In this document: positions 24,501 through 33,739 of the stretch, in pieces
Layout: every line of letters starts with the position of its first letter
How positions within the stretch are numbered: position 1 is the stretch's first letter
NCBI GenBank assembly: GCA_025738555.1
Contig: JAOVFP010000007.1
Span: forward strand, 1,240,001-1,304,000
Reading direction: 5' to 3'
From: Cyathus striatus
Lineage: Eukaryota > Basidiomycota > Agaricomycetes > Agaricales > Nidulariaceae
DNA: 64,000 bases
Program-made: the position numbers and the translations under genes
Notes under the pieces: model-generated
What the model was told of the DNA's origin: nothing
Databases searched by the model: none
What the model saw: only the letters and a program-made list of their open reading frames with translations

Positions 24501-25845
24501 TGGTGGATATTATAAAACGTACAACCGTATTGCCAATGGGTATTATTGGCCTCGAATGTCTAGAGAGATCAAAAAATTTGTCAATTCATGTGACATATGT
24601 CAAAAATCAAAATCAAAGAGACACGCGCCATTTGGATATTTACAACCAATTCCAATACCAATGCAACCGTTTGAAGTTGTAACCATGGATTTTATTACCG
24701 AGTTACCAAAATCAAATGGTTACGATGCGGTTCTAGTTATTGTTGATAAACTTACCAAGTATGTAACATTTATTCCAACTACTACTAAACTTAAAGAACA
24801 CGAAACTGCTCAGCTATTCGTCAATCACATCATATGCCATTATGGAATTCCTAGACAAGTCATTTCTGATCGAGATACACGGTGGAGAAATACGTTCTGG
24901 AAAGAAGTATGTCGACTACTAGGAATGAAGCGAGCCCTTACAACATCTTATCATCCTCAAGCTGACGGACAAACTGAAATAATGAATCAAACGCTGGAAG
25001 TTGCTTTACGAGCCTACATAGGACCTAACCGAGATGATTGGAGCAATTATCTCTCAGTACTCGCACTATCTTATAATACGAGTATCCATAGTTCAACAGG
25101 ATTTTCTCCAAGTTATTTACTACGAGGTTATCATCCAATTACCGGTGCTTCCATACCTATTAGCACAGGAAGTATTGAACGGCCACCGGAAATTGAGGAG
25201 GGGAAGAAGATGGAAGAAGAAATTGTATATCACCCAATGGCTACTAGTATGGTGGAGGCATTTAAAGCAGAACGAAGAAAGGCACAAGACTCATTGATTT
25301 TGTCACAAGTATTTCAGAAAAGAGCATACAATAAAGGCCATCTCAACAAGGAATTCCAGGAAGGACAAAAAGTAATGATTAATCCACACTCGTTAAAGCT
25401 CCTAAAGAAAGAGAAAGGAAACGGAAAAAAGTTGCTAATGCGTTATGAAGGACCATTTGAAATTGCGCAGAAAATAAGTCCAGTTGCTTATCGACTAAGA
25501 TTACCTAGTTCATATGGAAGAATACACCCGATCATAAACATCGCGCATATCGAACCATACCACGAGTCACCCTTGGAGTTCGGAAAGAGACCTCATCGTG
25601 AACTGAATCGCGAAGATTTTGATGACTTGCCAGAACAGGAGATTGAAGGAATCATAGCCGAATCCACGAGGAAAGCGCGCAACGGACGGCGCGTGCCTAT
25701 ATACTTAACACGTTTCCTTGGTCAAGGCCCAGAAGAAGATGAGTGGTTAACAAAGGAAGATCTCCGAAATGCGCACGAAATTCTACAGAAATGGGAGGAG
25801 AAAAATCAAAACAAAAGGCATGTTAATCGAGGACGAAGGGTATAA
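18580..25845 (+). CDS. Gag-Pol polyprotein of the chromovirus
   Basis: One uninterrupted frame of 2,421 codons. I start at the ATG at 18580 (MSPKGKG); the frame is open 15 bases earlier but without an ATG. Order: a long charged, low-complexity N-terminal region (1 to about 505); capsid-like gag domain (about 510-660, MIPEWNGDTETLTRWM); CCHC zinc knuckle at 747-760 (CRHCGSGKHWDYDC); aspartic protease with DSGS at 961; reverse transcriptase with YIDD at 1480-1483; RNase H with TDAC at 1628; integrase with an HHCC finger starting near H1974; DDE residues D2037, D2097 and E2133 (exactly 35 residues between the last two); C-terminal chromodomain-like segment about 2354-2406. Gag and Pol share one frame with no frameshift signal, so proteolysis must set their ratio. 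All visible catalytic residues are present. The N-terminal extension before gag is unusually long. Confidence 0.95.
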   Translation: MSPKGKGKGKATERETRAAQRAREAAEELTRMQASDSAPMQKSTSRDDEVTAPPGMVGEFPSDEDPKQIEKPKRDPVLGLDRDDNPEDEDKHTGERKEEEEEDSNEYISSIPELTEFGEPIGTVEEIMHEIPKGLTIENVRVDLPASRSSDVLRNQQTDDLTATDLRERINLALDLGRQHTGRLLRSRHLSRTEEVIFSTEIKITQEILTSVLQIRFANNITGYFIDQKRIQTLNKELQKRRNLAEESLSFASARIPNYPAWGKDGETTIVWERNEFEILSACYRFEVEAFLAHLADYFDFGKPNVSILPQGIAPPNSPRTKTEAVIPKLNKRVLAPPSISTYTARQSHIVSSDTRPREYQRDAPPHMLNTSTNPFKRPSLSANQNNSISTHARRIQDSRMRANAGNSVGISTFRHPTTYSTAPKLRELFSNKQKVVVSGSGDPDPGGDDPDDNEPTSNRRDPIPRRSSNRDDGNDPDPSDTGVSLISRDSKPVSKPAMAQFDAKIKVDMIPEWNGDTETLTRWMTKVNDLAKKSDIVFKQLGAWVPTRLRGSAERWYYSLSEASRDLMEEDWECMRNGIASYYMNNHYMETQRTKANKSKYRESGYAKETPTEYYIRKTDLIKSVYDYSDQQIINEIVDGMPTHWIPILTPHIYETADDFQANIKYHENTLLKMDNVFYNTYSSSPSVPYIPKHSISSNSRNPFNYRSAKTNLVGWSKSTVNPQFPKDDSIISKNGTPESKNARPCRHCGSGKHWDYDCKYARKGMKRVRANLVQSDTDPEDLRAQADYDDLYYNLDSDDEETQQSNPSEQDFDQPLQNTAAEHPAEHPTADKVTSDAGLEGTSWGKFMEQLEHDYNSKTYKITSKDWVENLQDNSAPSMKSSTQTKDNKNSTRVNRKSRRDMFKEVERTAYAVISEDNTLSLKPHKARPPGCAFLGAKATETTAHVNEIRDQPINVILDSGSDITLISENTLNKCIKNPKIKQGQRIKLIQVTGNTIITGYVVISLIFETEEGPVKLEIEAYVVKGMTTDFILGNDYADQYSLSIMRMEGETNVLFGESGRKVQVQNSVSSPFIDENGHAFKIEVRGDIADRISKARTHRQQQNKRRRGKENLNTVRSTEQVVIAPGTSRLVAVEAYFPPEQDTLFVERMLSSNKNMEDIYGSADSLISKEKPGLHVANFSEYSITIAQGQALGTSHNPNTWLDKKRRMSVRQLQQAEAHAAFIRNLVTELGTGTVKSEVKNENKDLSDIVPEVPLYGGPKTAEIPEASVKEENFINELDINENLTDDQKNKLRTILLQHKDAFGLDGRLGKYEAQVEIPLKPGSQPVSVPPFPQSPAKREVIDKQMDAWLELGVIEPSVSPWAAPVFIVYRNSKPRMVTDMRKLNEMVIPDEFPLPRQEDILQSLSGSQYLSTLDALSGFTQLSIAENDKEKLAFRTHRGLFQFMRMPFGYRNGPAVFQRVMQKVLAPFLWIFALVYIDDIVIYSLTFEDHLKHVDLVLNAIKKAKITLSPSKCHFGYQSLLLLGQKVSRLGLSTHKEKVEAILQLDEPRNIHELQVFLGMMVYFAAYIPFYAWIAHPLFALLKNKKKWEWGGKESEAFNLCKQVLTEAPVRAHPIPGQPYRLYTDACDYALAGIVQQVQPILIRDLKGTKLYERLENAHKRKESIPNLVVHLSKADSDIPNNGDWEPIFENTKVYVERVIAYWSRVLQPAERNYSPTEREALALKESLIKFQPLLEGEKILAITDHAALTWSKTFQNVNRRLLTWGLVFAAYPNMHIVHRAGRIHSNVDPISRLRKRVPPEQGPNSDPLGALYLNTTEDPLRNMYDELGPDFERKLLMVAANYSASEQLNESISYQHCLNITVELENGTEIEYSDYFSRSYNTLIGMNDTERKKWVKGYNEDKHFKNVVTDKKNGKADENYISLYPQYRLGDNQLLYFDDTEGLTRVCIPASMRAEVMNDIHNTVSEATHGGYYKTYNRIANGYYWPRMSREIKKFVNSCDICQKSKSKRHAPFGYLQPIPIPMQPFEVVTMDFITELPKSNGYDAVLVIVDKLTKYVTFIPTTTKLKEHETAQLFVNHIICHYGIPRQVISDRDTRWRNTFWKEVCRLLGMKRALTTSYHPQADGQTEIMNQTLEVALRAYIGPNRDDWSNYLSVLALSYNTSIHSSTGFSPSYLLRGYHPITGASIPISTGSIERPPEIEEGKKMEEEIVYHPMATSMVEAFKAERRKAQDSLILSQVFQKRAYNKGHLNKEFQEGQKVMINPHSLKLLKKEKGNGKKLLMRYEGPFEIAQKISPVAYRLRLPSSYGRIHPIINIAHIEPYHESPLEFGKRPHRELNREDFDDLPEQEIEGIIAESTRKARNGRRVPIYLTRFLGQGPEEDEWLTKEDLRNAHEILQKWEEKNQNKRHVNRGRRV

Positions 25846-25907
25846 GTACCAAGCGTCATCACAAGGTTTTCACGCTAACCAGTACATCTTTTCTCATCAT
25901 CTCCATC

Positions 25908-26866
25908 ATGTCTTCCACCAACAATCTCCAAGTTTCGAACAGGAACTCTTCTTATGAACTCGCACCTTTCGCACCCTCCAATAACGAAGAATTGCAAGTC
26001 TTCGTTTCGATTTTGTCACCTATATTCTCCCCTCTACGCAAAGATGAAATTATGGAATCCAGAAACGAGGTATATCTATTCGTATGCTTACTGTGCACTC
26101 TTTATCACCTTTCTCATATTTATCGGCTTAGGACGGTGTATTTTATATGATCGACGATCTTAAGGCACTGGGCCTGTGGAGTTCTCTTCGGACTCTCGCT
26201 CGTTATGTTCTTAGGGCCGCATATCGTCGACAATATGGGGAAGACTTCCTGACTTATCCGACTACTATTCCTCCTCACGTACTGCAAGAGGTCGGGTTAG
26301 AATTCCCCGGATTTATTCTCGCAGAGGAATTTCGCAGCAAGAATCCTCTGACTAGGTTCTGCCCTTCCGCCAAACTCTGTTATGATTTTTATGCGGATCT
26401 CAAGTCCGCTGGACGAAAGGCTATACGTTGGATTCAAGCAGCTCGATCTAGAAGCTTACGAAACGGAGCTGATTCCTTCTGGGATTGGAGCGACAACCTC
26501 GAACTCGATCCGTATCCGTTTTCTCCTCACTCTACTTCGTCTCATCCCGATCTTGGTCATGACTCTGGGAATCAGATTGAACATAACACGGCTGAAGAGA
26601 GTCAAGGAGTTGTCTCTCGGACAAAGCATTTGACTGGTGGTACGATGAAGTTGTCTCTCAACAATTACTATTTATATCTCATCTTCGCATCTTCAGCTCC
26701 TGGACCAACTCGTAATCACTGGAAACGGCGTATTCGACCTTACCCAGACGGAGCTGCTAGAACTAGCGTTCAACTAGCATTCAGCAAGGACAGGAAGAAG
26801 AAGAAGGCTGCTCGACGCAAGGCTCTGGGTAAAGATTCAATTATGACTGACCTTACTCGAGACTAA
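25908..26866 (+). CDS. Extra 3' ORF of the chromovirus, one intron, 298 aa
   Basis: Lies between pol and the 3' LTR, sense strand. Exon 1 is 25908-26069 (54 codons from MSSTNNLQ). A 62-nt GT-AG intron follows at 26070-26131, with a CTTAC-type branch sequence near 26087. Exon 2 is 26132-26866. Splicing is in phase 0 and joins two frames that are otherwise out of register; without it the second frame would start at ATG 26147 (239 codons). The C-terminus is strongly basic (KDRKKKKAARRK), suggesting nuclear or nucleic-acid association. No signal peptide, furin site or fusion-type segment is seen, so an envelope role is not supported. I recognise no family. The ATG is 63 nt past the pol stop, so expression needs a spliced or separate transcript. 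A chance ORF is the alternative, but intact length and clean splice sites in a young element argue for a real gene. Confidence 0.65.
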
Positions 26867-26970
26867 GTCATCCCTTTCGTTAAAACGTCACTATTCTCCA
26901 CTTCAATGATTCCATTCTGATTCTTCAACTTCTATGTTACTTTTATCATTCCTCTCCTTATTCGATACAC

Positions 26971-26986
26971 GAAGGCAGGGGGGGAA
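26971..26986 (+). other. Polypurine tract of the chromovirus
   Basis: GAAGGCAGGGGGGGAA lies one base before the TG of the 3' LTR, the expected place for the plus-strand primer. Confidence 0.85.
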
Positions 26987-26987
26987 T

Positions 26988-27608
26988 TGTTATGATATAT
27001 GATTCTCTATTAATTATGTTTGCCTTCGTATCCCTCACTCCCTCACTTAGTATAGTATACTACTACTCTACTATGCATATGCCCCTACTTTTTACTTATT
27101 CTACACATCACTGGAACTATCTTGCATACACATGAATCATATCGAAGTCTGGCGATGGTAGTAGAATCATCTAGATACATTACACGAGGCTACTTGGTAT
27201 TTTGTATAAATACTCGATTAACTCACCGTAAATATCATCCTTTTTGCCAACAATATTTCAAACCTTCGTATTGAGACTACTAAGTCTAAATCAACGTATA
27301 GAATAAACACAGATCCGCTCTGTTTATTCTATAAGACCGCTATAAGACGTTACCGACTCGCTCTAACGCTTATTGAGGGAAAGATCACCTGACCTTTCCT
27401 CTAGTGGTCAACACGGTTAAACCACGTTGGCTTAGGGAATCTTAACACACTCTAGACTAAACTAAACGAACGCTCACCCTACCCAACACCCCTTAAATAA
27501 CAGATTCAATCATTATATTAAAGGTGAGTAGCCATACACTAACGTATACACTAACATATATATTCAAGGGAATACACCAACGATTATAGTTCTTCACGAA
27601 CCATAACA
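26988..27608 (+). repeat. 3' LTR of the chromovirus
   Basis: 621 bp, apparently identical to 17860-18480. Followed by the target duplicate CGAAC at 27609-27613. Confidence 0.95.
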
Positions 27609-27613
27609 CGAAC

Positions 27614-28611
27614 CCAAACAACGCGTCGGTGCGCGTACGAGCTGATTATAGAGCAGGCATTTCGCTTGCACCATAAAACCCGAAACCTCACGAAGCGCAG
27701 CGAACAAGGAGTCGTGTGGCCGCTATGTAATGATCAAACCACTAGAGGTTCGCGCATTACATGCCTTATCGTTCTCTTCACCGCTTCTCTCGATCCCTTC
27801 GCTGTCTACCACCGCCAAAAGCTTCAATTATTCATAAGGAGCAAGCTATCGTCTATCCCATGGGTAAAACTATAAATTGTTAAGTATTATAAGTACTTTG
27901 TCTCTCTCTTATAAAAACCTGTATCTACTTTACTTACACCCCAGTGAATTTATCCCCTACTGAACTTCAGATTATATTCATGATTATAATCATATTTTAT
28001 TTCTATTCAGTCGTCTCAGGCCTTTCACCTTCTCATAACCAGTTTCTGTCGACATCTCACTGTCAAAACTCCTTCAGGAGTTCACCCTTGACGTTACTTT
28101 ATTAATGGTCTCGTCATTCCACTAACAACTTCTCCGTGCATTTTAGGACTCCACCGGTTGAATGGTCCTTCAACCGACTCACATTTTTTTATTTCGTTGT
28201 TTAGGTGTTACGCTCACCTTCACCTTTACAGCACGTCTATCTGACTGAGATAATATTTTGGGTCTAAAGCTCTGTAATATATTTTCGCAGCTTAATAAAT
28301 AATACGGCTTGGGAAGATCGACTATTTGAAAGGCCTAGGAGACTCGGACACGTGTAGCGGTACAATGGCAGCGTCGAATGATATGCATCATACGTGTTCA
28401 TGAGCCGCAGTTATCATGTTTCTTATTTCACGTCATCTTCACTATCTATTATTAAAAAGCTCCTTATGTGTCCCATCTACACACCCGCATTCAGAACTCT
28501 ATAAATACAGCAGGGCAAATAGTACGGTAGGATATATATAGCTCGCTATCATTCAGCAGGTCCCAAGTTCGATCCCTACCTCAGACCAACTGACTATAAT
28601 GCTCCTAACGA
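27614..28611. other. Internal sequence of the inner element, right part
   Basis: No gene recognised. A segment at 28545-28575 (CCCAAGTTCGATCCC) resembles a tRNA T-arm/box B. TAGCGGTACAATGG near 28356 is a loose box A about 190 bp upstream. The spacing is too long for a tRNA, so no RNA gene is called. Confidence 0.4.
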
Positions 28612-30072
28612 GCTCAACAATTGCTTAAGCGCATTGTGTGCGCACATACTTGGTTAGGTACCGGACGACCACGCTTCACTCACACTTAGATCTCGCGTAA
28701 GTGATCCTGAGTACACTAAGCGAGACTGAAAGTCTGAAACCAATATTATCATATCTAACCGAAAAGCCGTGGTGCCGGATATCAGAGCCCAATTATATTT
28801 GATGCGTTTGAGCGTGGTCGTTAGACTTTCCATATGTTTTGCTGTATTGTTAACTCGATCTTTGTAGCCATCAAGCTCGCTCTGTAACCAAGGAATGAAT
28901 ACCCATCAGAACACCATACTATTGCAGTGATTTATAAGTAAAATATATTTTATAATATAAGAAATTACAAACACTTCAATAGTGTGATCAGGATGATAGA
29001 AGTCTTCATTAATTCCCCTCTCAAGAATATCTTCAAATCCAGGCGTAAACCTTCGATGAAGCTGTGACCAAGTTATTTCTGGCTTAACATTCTTCTTTGA
29101 ACGCATCCAGCGGTGCTGAAGTGTACCCTGAAGTGCAGGATCATGATAGTGACGAAGGAATGTATGTCCATTTGCGAGTCCAAAATTTTCTGAGCCAGGA
29201 TCACTTTGAGTAACCAAAGGCATTGCTACACATATATGTCAATAGTGCACAATCTGAATGAAACTATAAAGTACTTACAACCAAGATTTTCAATGGCTTC
29301 CAGGTAATATGAAAGAATAAGCTTAGGATTACTATTTGTATACCAAACCTTCAACCAGTGAATCTTTCCAGCAAATGGGTCAATGCCAGTATGTAAACCC
29401 AGACCAAACTTGTATTTCCATTTGTCGTGCTGGTCCACTGCAATAATATCATTCACACCAGCAGCCCACCACCGCTTTCTACGCAGCCGTTGTGCACGCC
29501 GCTGCTGAACAAGCTCAGGCTCATATAGAGCAAAGTATGATGTAACAATTCGTCTGAGATTTATAATAATAATTAAACCAAAAAAATTGATATCATTAAT
29601 ATAAATATACCTAGAGACTGCCATACTCTCCTCATGGAAGAGCAAACTCACCATCTCACGAGCACCAGCTTGAGGATATTGAGTTCGCAAGCGAATCATT
29701 GCAGGCCAGATGCTCTCAACATCATGGTTTTGCTTCCGAGTTCGAATAAGTCCCATTTTCTCTCGCATTTCAATAAATTTGGTTAATCTATTTGTATAAT
29801 AAGTGTAAGCTTGAAATCTAATGTGAATAATAGTGAAAAAAGTTACACAACTTACCCCAATCCATAGCGAGTAGTGTCAATGTGCACTGTCCTTAGGTAA
29901 TAAAGGATTTTCCTATCAGTGAGACGCATTTTCCAGTACCTGAGTACATGCGAAGCAATGTCCTCAATAGAAGCTATGACAAATATCAATCTAAAGACAG
30001 TAAAATGAATAGTATACATGAAACAAACTTACGGTTGGGATTGTATTGATTTTTGCGTCCTGTCCGGGCCAT

Positions 30073-32238
30073 AATTTCAATGGTGGTAATTGTAGTATGG
30101 GCTTTATGCACGTGAATGAATGAAGGAACAGCTGAGTCGAGTTTACTGTAGATTGAAGTATTTATATATCATTGTTCCTACTCTTTTTACATATAATTTA
30201 CCAGACCACTGTGCATAGCAATTCTACGTAACAGAAATGCTTGCTATGCATGTAAAACATAAGCACTTAGATGTTCGCATCTTTACAAATTTAATGAATA
30301 ATCAGACTAATAGGTGATCGTCATACTACCAAGGTTCCATATCACGCTCACACAATGGAATGTAGCTAGTATTTAATATTATTCATTGTTTCATCTTCCT
30401 CGTGCCTTACCAGGAGTTTTATTTTTGTACTTTTTGATAGTCACTCTGGTCTACATGTCACTGTCAAGTGTGTTACATTAGAGTAAGATCGGCTGATTTG
30501 TAATTATGCTGAATACAAGTAATCAGAGTCTCTCATGCTCCGCTCTCAAGGATCTCAGTAGGGAATAGCATGAGTAACCCCCAGGTGTTCTGAGCGTGAC
30601 CCACACCTACATTAATCAAATTATTGCAAACCATGCTAGAATATTTAAATAATACTCAAATATAGCTACACAGTGCATGAGCGAATTATAGAGATTGAGA
30701 ATGGAGTTTATTGAATAGTATAAATACAGATAACATAAAAGAACGAAGCAGGGAGCCTAAGAATGAAGCAGAATGATCTAGAACAAACCTGGGAGCTTCA
30801 GAACATACCAGAGAGTTCAGAAAGAAGCAGGGAGCTTCAGGACAATACATGGAGCTTCATAATGAAACAGGTGGTAATTGTGGAGAGCGTTATTAAAGCT
30901 GTTGACAAACAAATGCAACTTTGGTCACGAGCATCATTTCCTCACTGGAAACGACGCTCGTGACTAGATACTTGAGCTTGAACCTTAATATACCAAACCA
31001 CATATTCAATATACATTACATTACACCTTATGTATAATATACAGCCTTAGCCTACATCTACAGAATATAAATTACACTACCCATTGGCTGGTAGCCTAAG
31101 GACAAAGCAGAGCAATCCTGAACAAAGAAGAGAGCTTCTGAATATACCAGGGAGACCGAGAACGAACCAGGGAGCGTAAGAATCAGGAAGAGCGATTCTG
31201 AACAAACAAGAGACTTTCATAATACACAAGAGAGCTTATAACTGATCAGAGAGCTTGAGAACCAACTATGGAGCTTCAGGACGAAAGAGAACAATATAGA
31301 ACAAACCAGAGGGCTCAGAATAATGCAGGGAGCTTGAGGATGAAGCAGAACAATACATAGCAAACTAGAGATCTTCAGAACGAAGCAGAGATCCCTTCAC
31401 AGAGAACCAGAACAAAGAAAAATGAAGAAAAATGCTTGAAATCGAAGCAGGGCTAGGTGAAACGAGCCACAGAGCTTCAGAACGAACCAGAATGAGACAG
31501 AGGGCTTCTGAACGAAGCAAGAAATTGTCTGAGCCACACAGAACAAAGGATGAAGACAATATGGAACGAGGCAGGACAATGTGGAATGATGTAGAGAGTT
31601 GTAGAGTGAAATAAACAGAACGAAGCAGAGCAATCCAGAACGAAGCAAAGAGCTGAAGAGTAATAAAAAATCGAACCAGAGAACTTAGGATCGAAGCAGA
31701 ATGAATCAGAGACCTTCAGAGTGACACAGAGCATTACGAAAAAAATATATTACAATGTATACCAAATATGTTGCACGCACATTTGTGTATGGGTATATTG
31801 TGGGCGACACAGTGACAGGTAACATGTAACATGTAGGCGACCTGCACCCATACCAACGTGTACCCTTATCTATGACCCATATACGTACAATGTACTACTA
31901 CCCGTGTTTTTCCTTAGGTCTCAGTATCACATAAAACAATGTAATTGATCGAGTACCCTTAACATTCCTTGCATTGGCTTTGACTATACCATCTATATTC
32001 CACTTCAAAGTCATCTGAAACAGACACGATGAGCAAATTTTTCTGCCTGACTTACCCAATGTCTCAACATGCAATGCATATCACGGAAAATTAGGTACTC
32101 ACTAACATGTCATAATTTCGGTACATCTGCCTTACAATCCGGCTCACAATCTCTCTGAGAAATATAAGTACCTATATTTATTATATCTCTCAGCAGCACT
32201 TTTTATCACACCATTTCCGCTCATCCATAGATATAACC
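30073..32238. other. Divergent intergenic region between integrase and alpha-kinase
   Basis: About 2.2 kb separates the two start codons, which point away from each other, so both promoters should lie here. The middle is occupied by a minisatellite (listed separately). A TATATTTATTATATC stretch near 32171-32185, some 50 bp before the kinase ATG, could serve as an AT-rich promoter element. No other gene is visible. Confidence 0.5.
30735..31735. repeat. Degenerate AGAACGAAGCAGAGAGCTTC minisatellite
   Basis: Diverged tandem units, roughly 20-35 bp, combine GAACGAAGCAG/GAACAAACCAG with GGAGCTTCAGAA. They run 30735-30860 and resume 31095-31735 after about 230 bp of unrelated AT-rich DNA. The purine bias on the plus strand is strong. 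It lies between the two divergent genes of the transposon. Confidence 0.7.
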
Positions 32239-33739
32239 ATGAACTTCGGTAATGCTGAAGCTATTGCACAATTCATGGAGGATGCACATGCAAGCGAACC
32301 AATTCCTTGTGGAAGAAGTAGCTGCTCAACCATTCTTCAGCCTGGCAATAGCAAGCATTATATAACTGGTGGTACTCGTGGTAAATTCGTTTGCAATAGG
32401 TGCTTTGAATATTATGCAAAGAAACCGGATACATTGTTGAGTATGTCTCAATCATTATTATTTGATTCCAATTTGCTTACATTAAGTAACATCTAGGGCC
32501 TGATGTCGCAAGCCGTTTGTCTAGTACAAATCGACAACCACTTACGGACTCCATTATAAGTATGTTTATCATGTTACTATTTGAACAGAATGTGCTAATG
32601 TATTCGATTTCTAGGCCCTGCTATTTCAGATCAACTCAGTTCTGAAATGGTTGAATTTAATTTACCAGCCTCTCGCTCCAGTACTGTTGATGTTCAGTCA
32701 ATCAGAGCATCTGTTAATCAGGCTCAGAGAAAAGGTATGGAACTCAGTATTTTAACCACAATATATTCTGATATCATGTTTAGATTCCAGTTTCTTGCAC
32801 AAAAGGTTACACATTTACCTAATAGCCTTCCCTCAGCAGTACTACAGCGATGGACACGTACACCTGCTTCAAGTAGTCAACTACCTGCTGTTGGAATACC
32901 AAGTTCATGGTCATCAAATGGTGGAAGTTATTCTCTGTCTCAGCAACTCACTGCCTCCGGCTACTCAGGATCACATTCACTTTATAAGGCAGAGTGTGAC
33001 AAGTACCAGCGATTTAGTTATCGGGGCCGCCAATTTGAAACAATTAGTATTATTGTTCAGGCTGTTCGTGAGATATCTGGTAAGACTAGGCCAGAGTTGA
33101 TTTCGGTTCATGATTAAATTATATTTTACTGTGGAAATCAGTTGCTGATATATTTTGAGTAGAACCTGCAGGAAGGGCACCAGAATATTCCAGCTTCAAC
33201 CGCGCCTCGGGACTTAATCAAGTTGGTAGAGAATACTATGCTACCTCAACTTCGGAAGGCAATGAACTGGTTTCCATTTCAGACCAAATCACTTACTATC
33301 CGTGAGCTTTGTAACTGGACTGATCTATCACGCATGCCACAAGACCAGCCTTATTTATATCATCATTGCCTTGGACTAGGTCGAGGTAAAGACAAGAAGA
33401 ATGTATTCAAGATACCCTCAAAGCCTTTTACATTAGGACTCGTTGTTCCTGCATATTTGTGAGAAGAGAGCCTGGACTATATTGCTACTCAGGAGGTGAG
33501 ATGCATGATTAGTTTGTTTAAACTTGAGCTAATTTTATATTATCATCATTTAGGAAGCTGAGGTATGTCAATTCTTATAGGTAGGTTATATTAATACTGA
33601 CAAGTATTCACTAGTTGCGGAACAAGTCAGAAGACATCGGTATATCTGACCAATTTGAATCCATGGTCACTGTAAACTCTGGCCAAAATTTGGATAGTCA
33701 CTCATCTTGCTCAGCTAATGGTGCTATAGCTGTTAGAAC

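Larger units (their letters stand above)
17860..27608 (+). mobile_element. Complete, young Ty3/gypsy chromovirus
   Basis: Full-length 9,749-bp LTR retrotransposon. The two 621-bp LTRs (17860-18480 and 26988-27608) show no difference on base-by-base reading. The 5-bp duplication CGAAC flanks it perfectly (17855-17859, 27609-27613). The LTRs begin TGTTATG and end CATAACA. A primer-binding candidate follows the left LTR and a polypurine tract precedes the right one. The single gag-pol frame is open for 2,421 codons, and a second, intron-containing frame follows. Identical LTRs and an intact frame mean very recent insertion and probable activity. Confidence 0.95.
13894..28834. mobile_element. Shorter relative of the outer transposon, inserted in its integrase gene
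   Basis: Inverted repeats of about 225 bp (13894-14119 and 28612-28834) start TATGGAAAGTCTAA and are about 90% alike by eye. The flanks are CATTTT (13888-13893) and TGTTTT (28835-28840). Both derive from one original CGTTTT by C-to-T change on opposite strands, and the gene context agrees, since CGT restores an Arg codon. Without later insertions it is about 2.4 kb (two end repeats plus 16930-17854 and 27614-28611). No transposase is seen, so it is probably moved in trans by the outer element's integrase. Confidence 0.8.
13186..30072 (-). pseudogene. DDE integrase-type transposase, eight exons, split by insertion
   Basis: The ATG at 30072 is followed by MARTGRKNQYNPN. Exons: 30072-30033, 29973-29864, 29787-29611, 29553-29279, 29225-28973, 28918-28835 continuing at 13893-13803, 13754-13382 and 13325-13186; the stop is TAA. 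All junctions are GT/AG and phases agree, the intron after 28973 being the least certain. The core has D in IIAVDQHDKW, D in TQSDPGSENFG and E in KNVKPEITW (40 residues between the last two), the retroviral-integrase-like triad. The last exon is acidic (EDDSINGD). One premature TGA (28906-28908) lies where CGA/Arg is expected (VF-R-WVFIPWL). Exon 6 is split by the inner element. Apart from these two lesions the gene reads well, so it probably died recently. It is the likely transposase of the 12658-39522 element. Confidence 0.8.

Noticed and set aside
25908..26866. Envelope protein
   Set aside because: No signal peptide, transmembrane anchor near the C-terminus, furin-like site or fusion segment. 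The C-terminus is highly basic.
28545..28580. tRNA gene near a T-arm-like sequence
   Set aside because: No acceptor or anticodon stem can be formed, and the only box-A-like motif is about 190 bp away.
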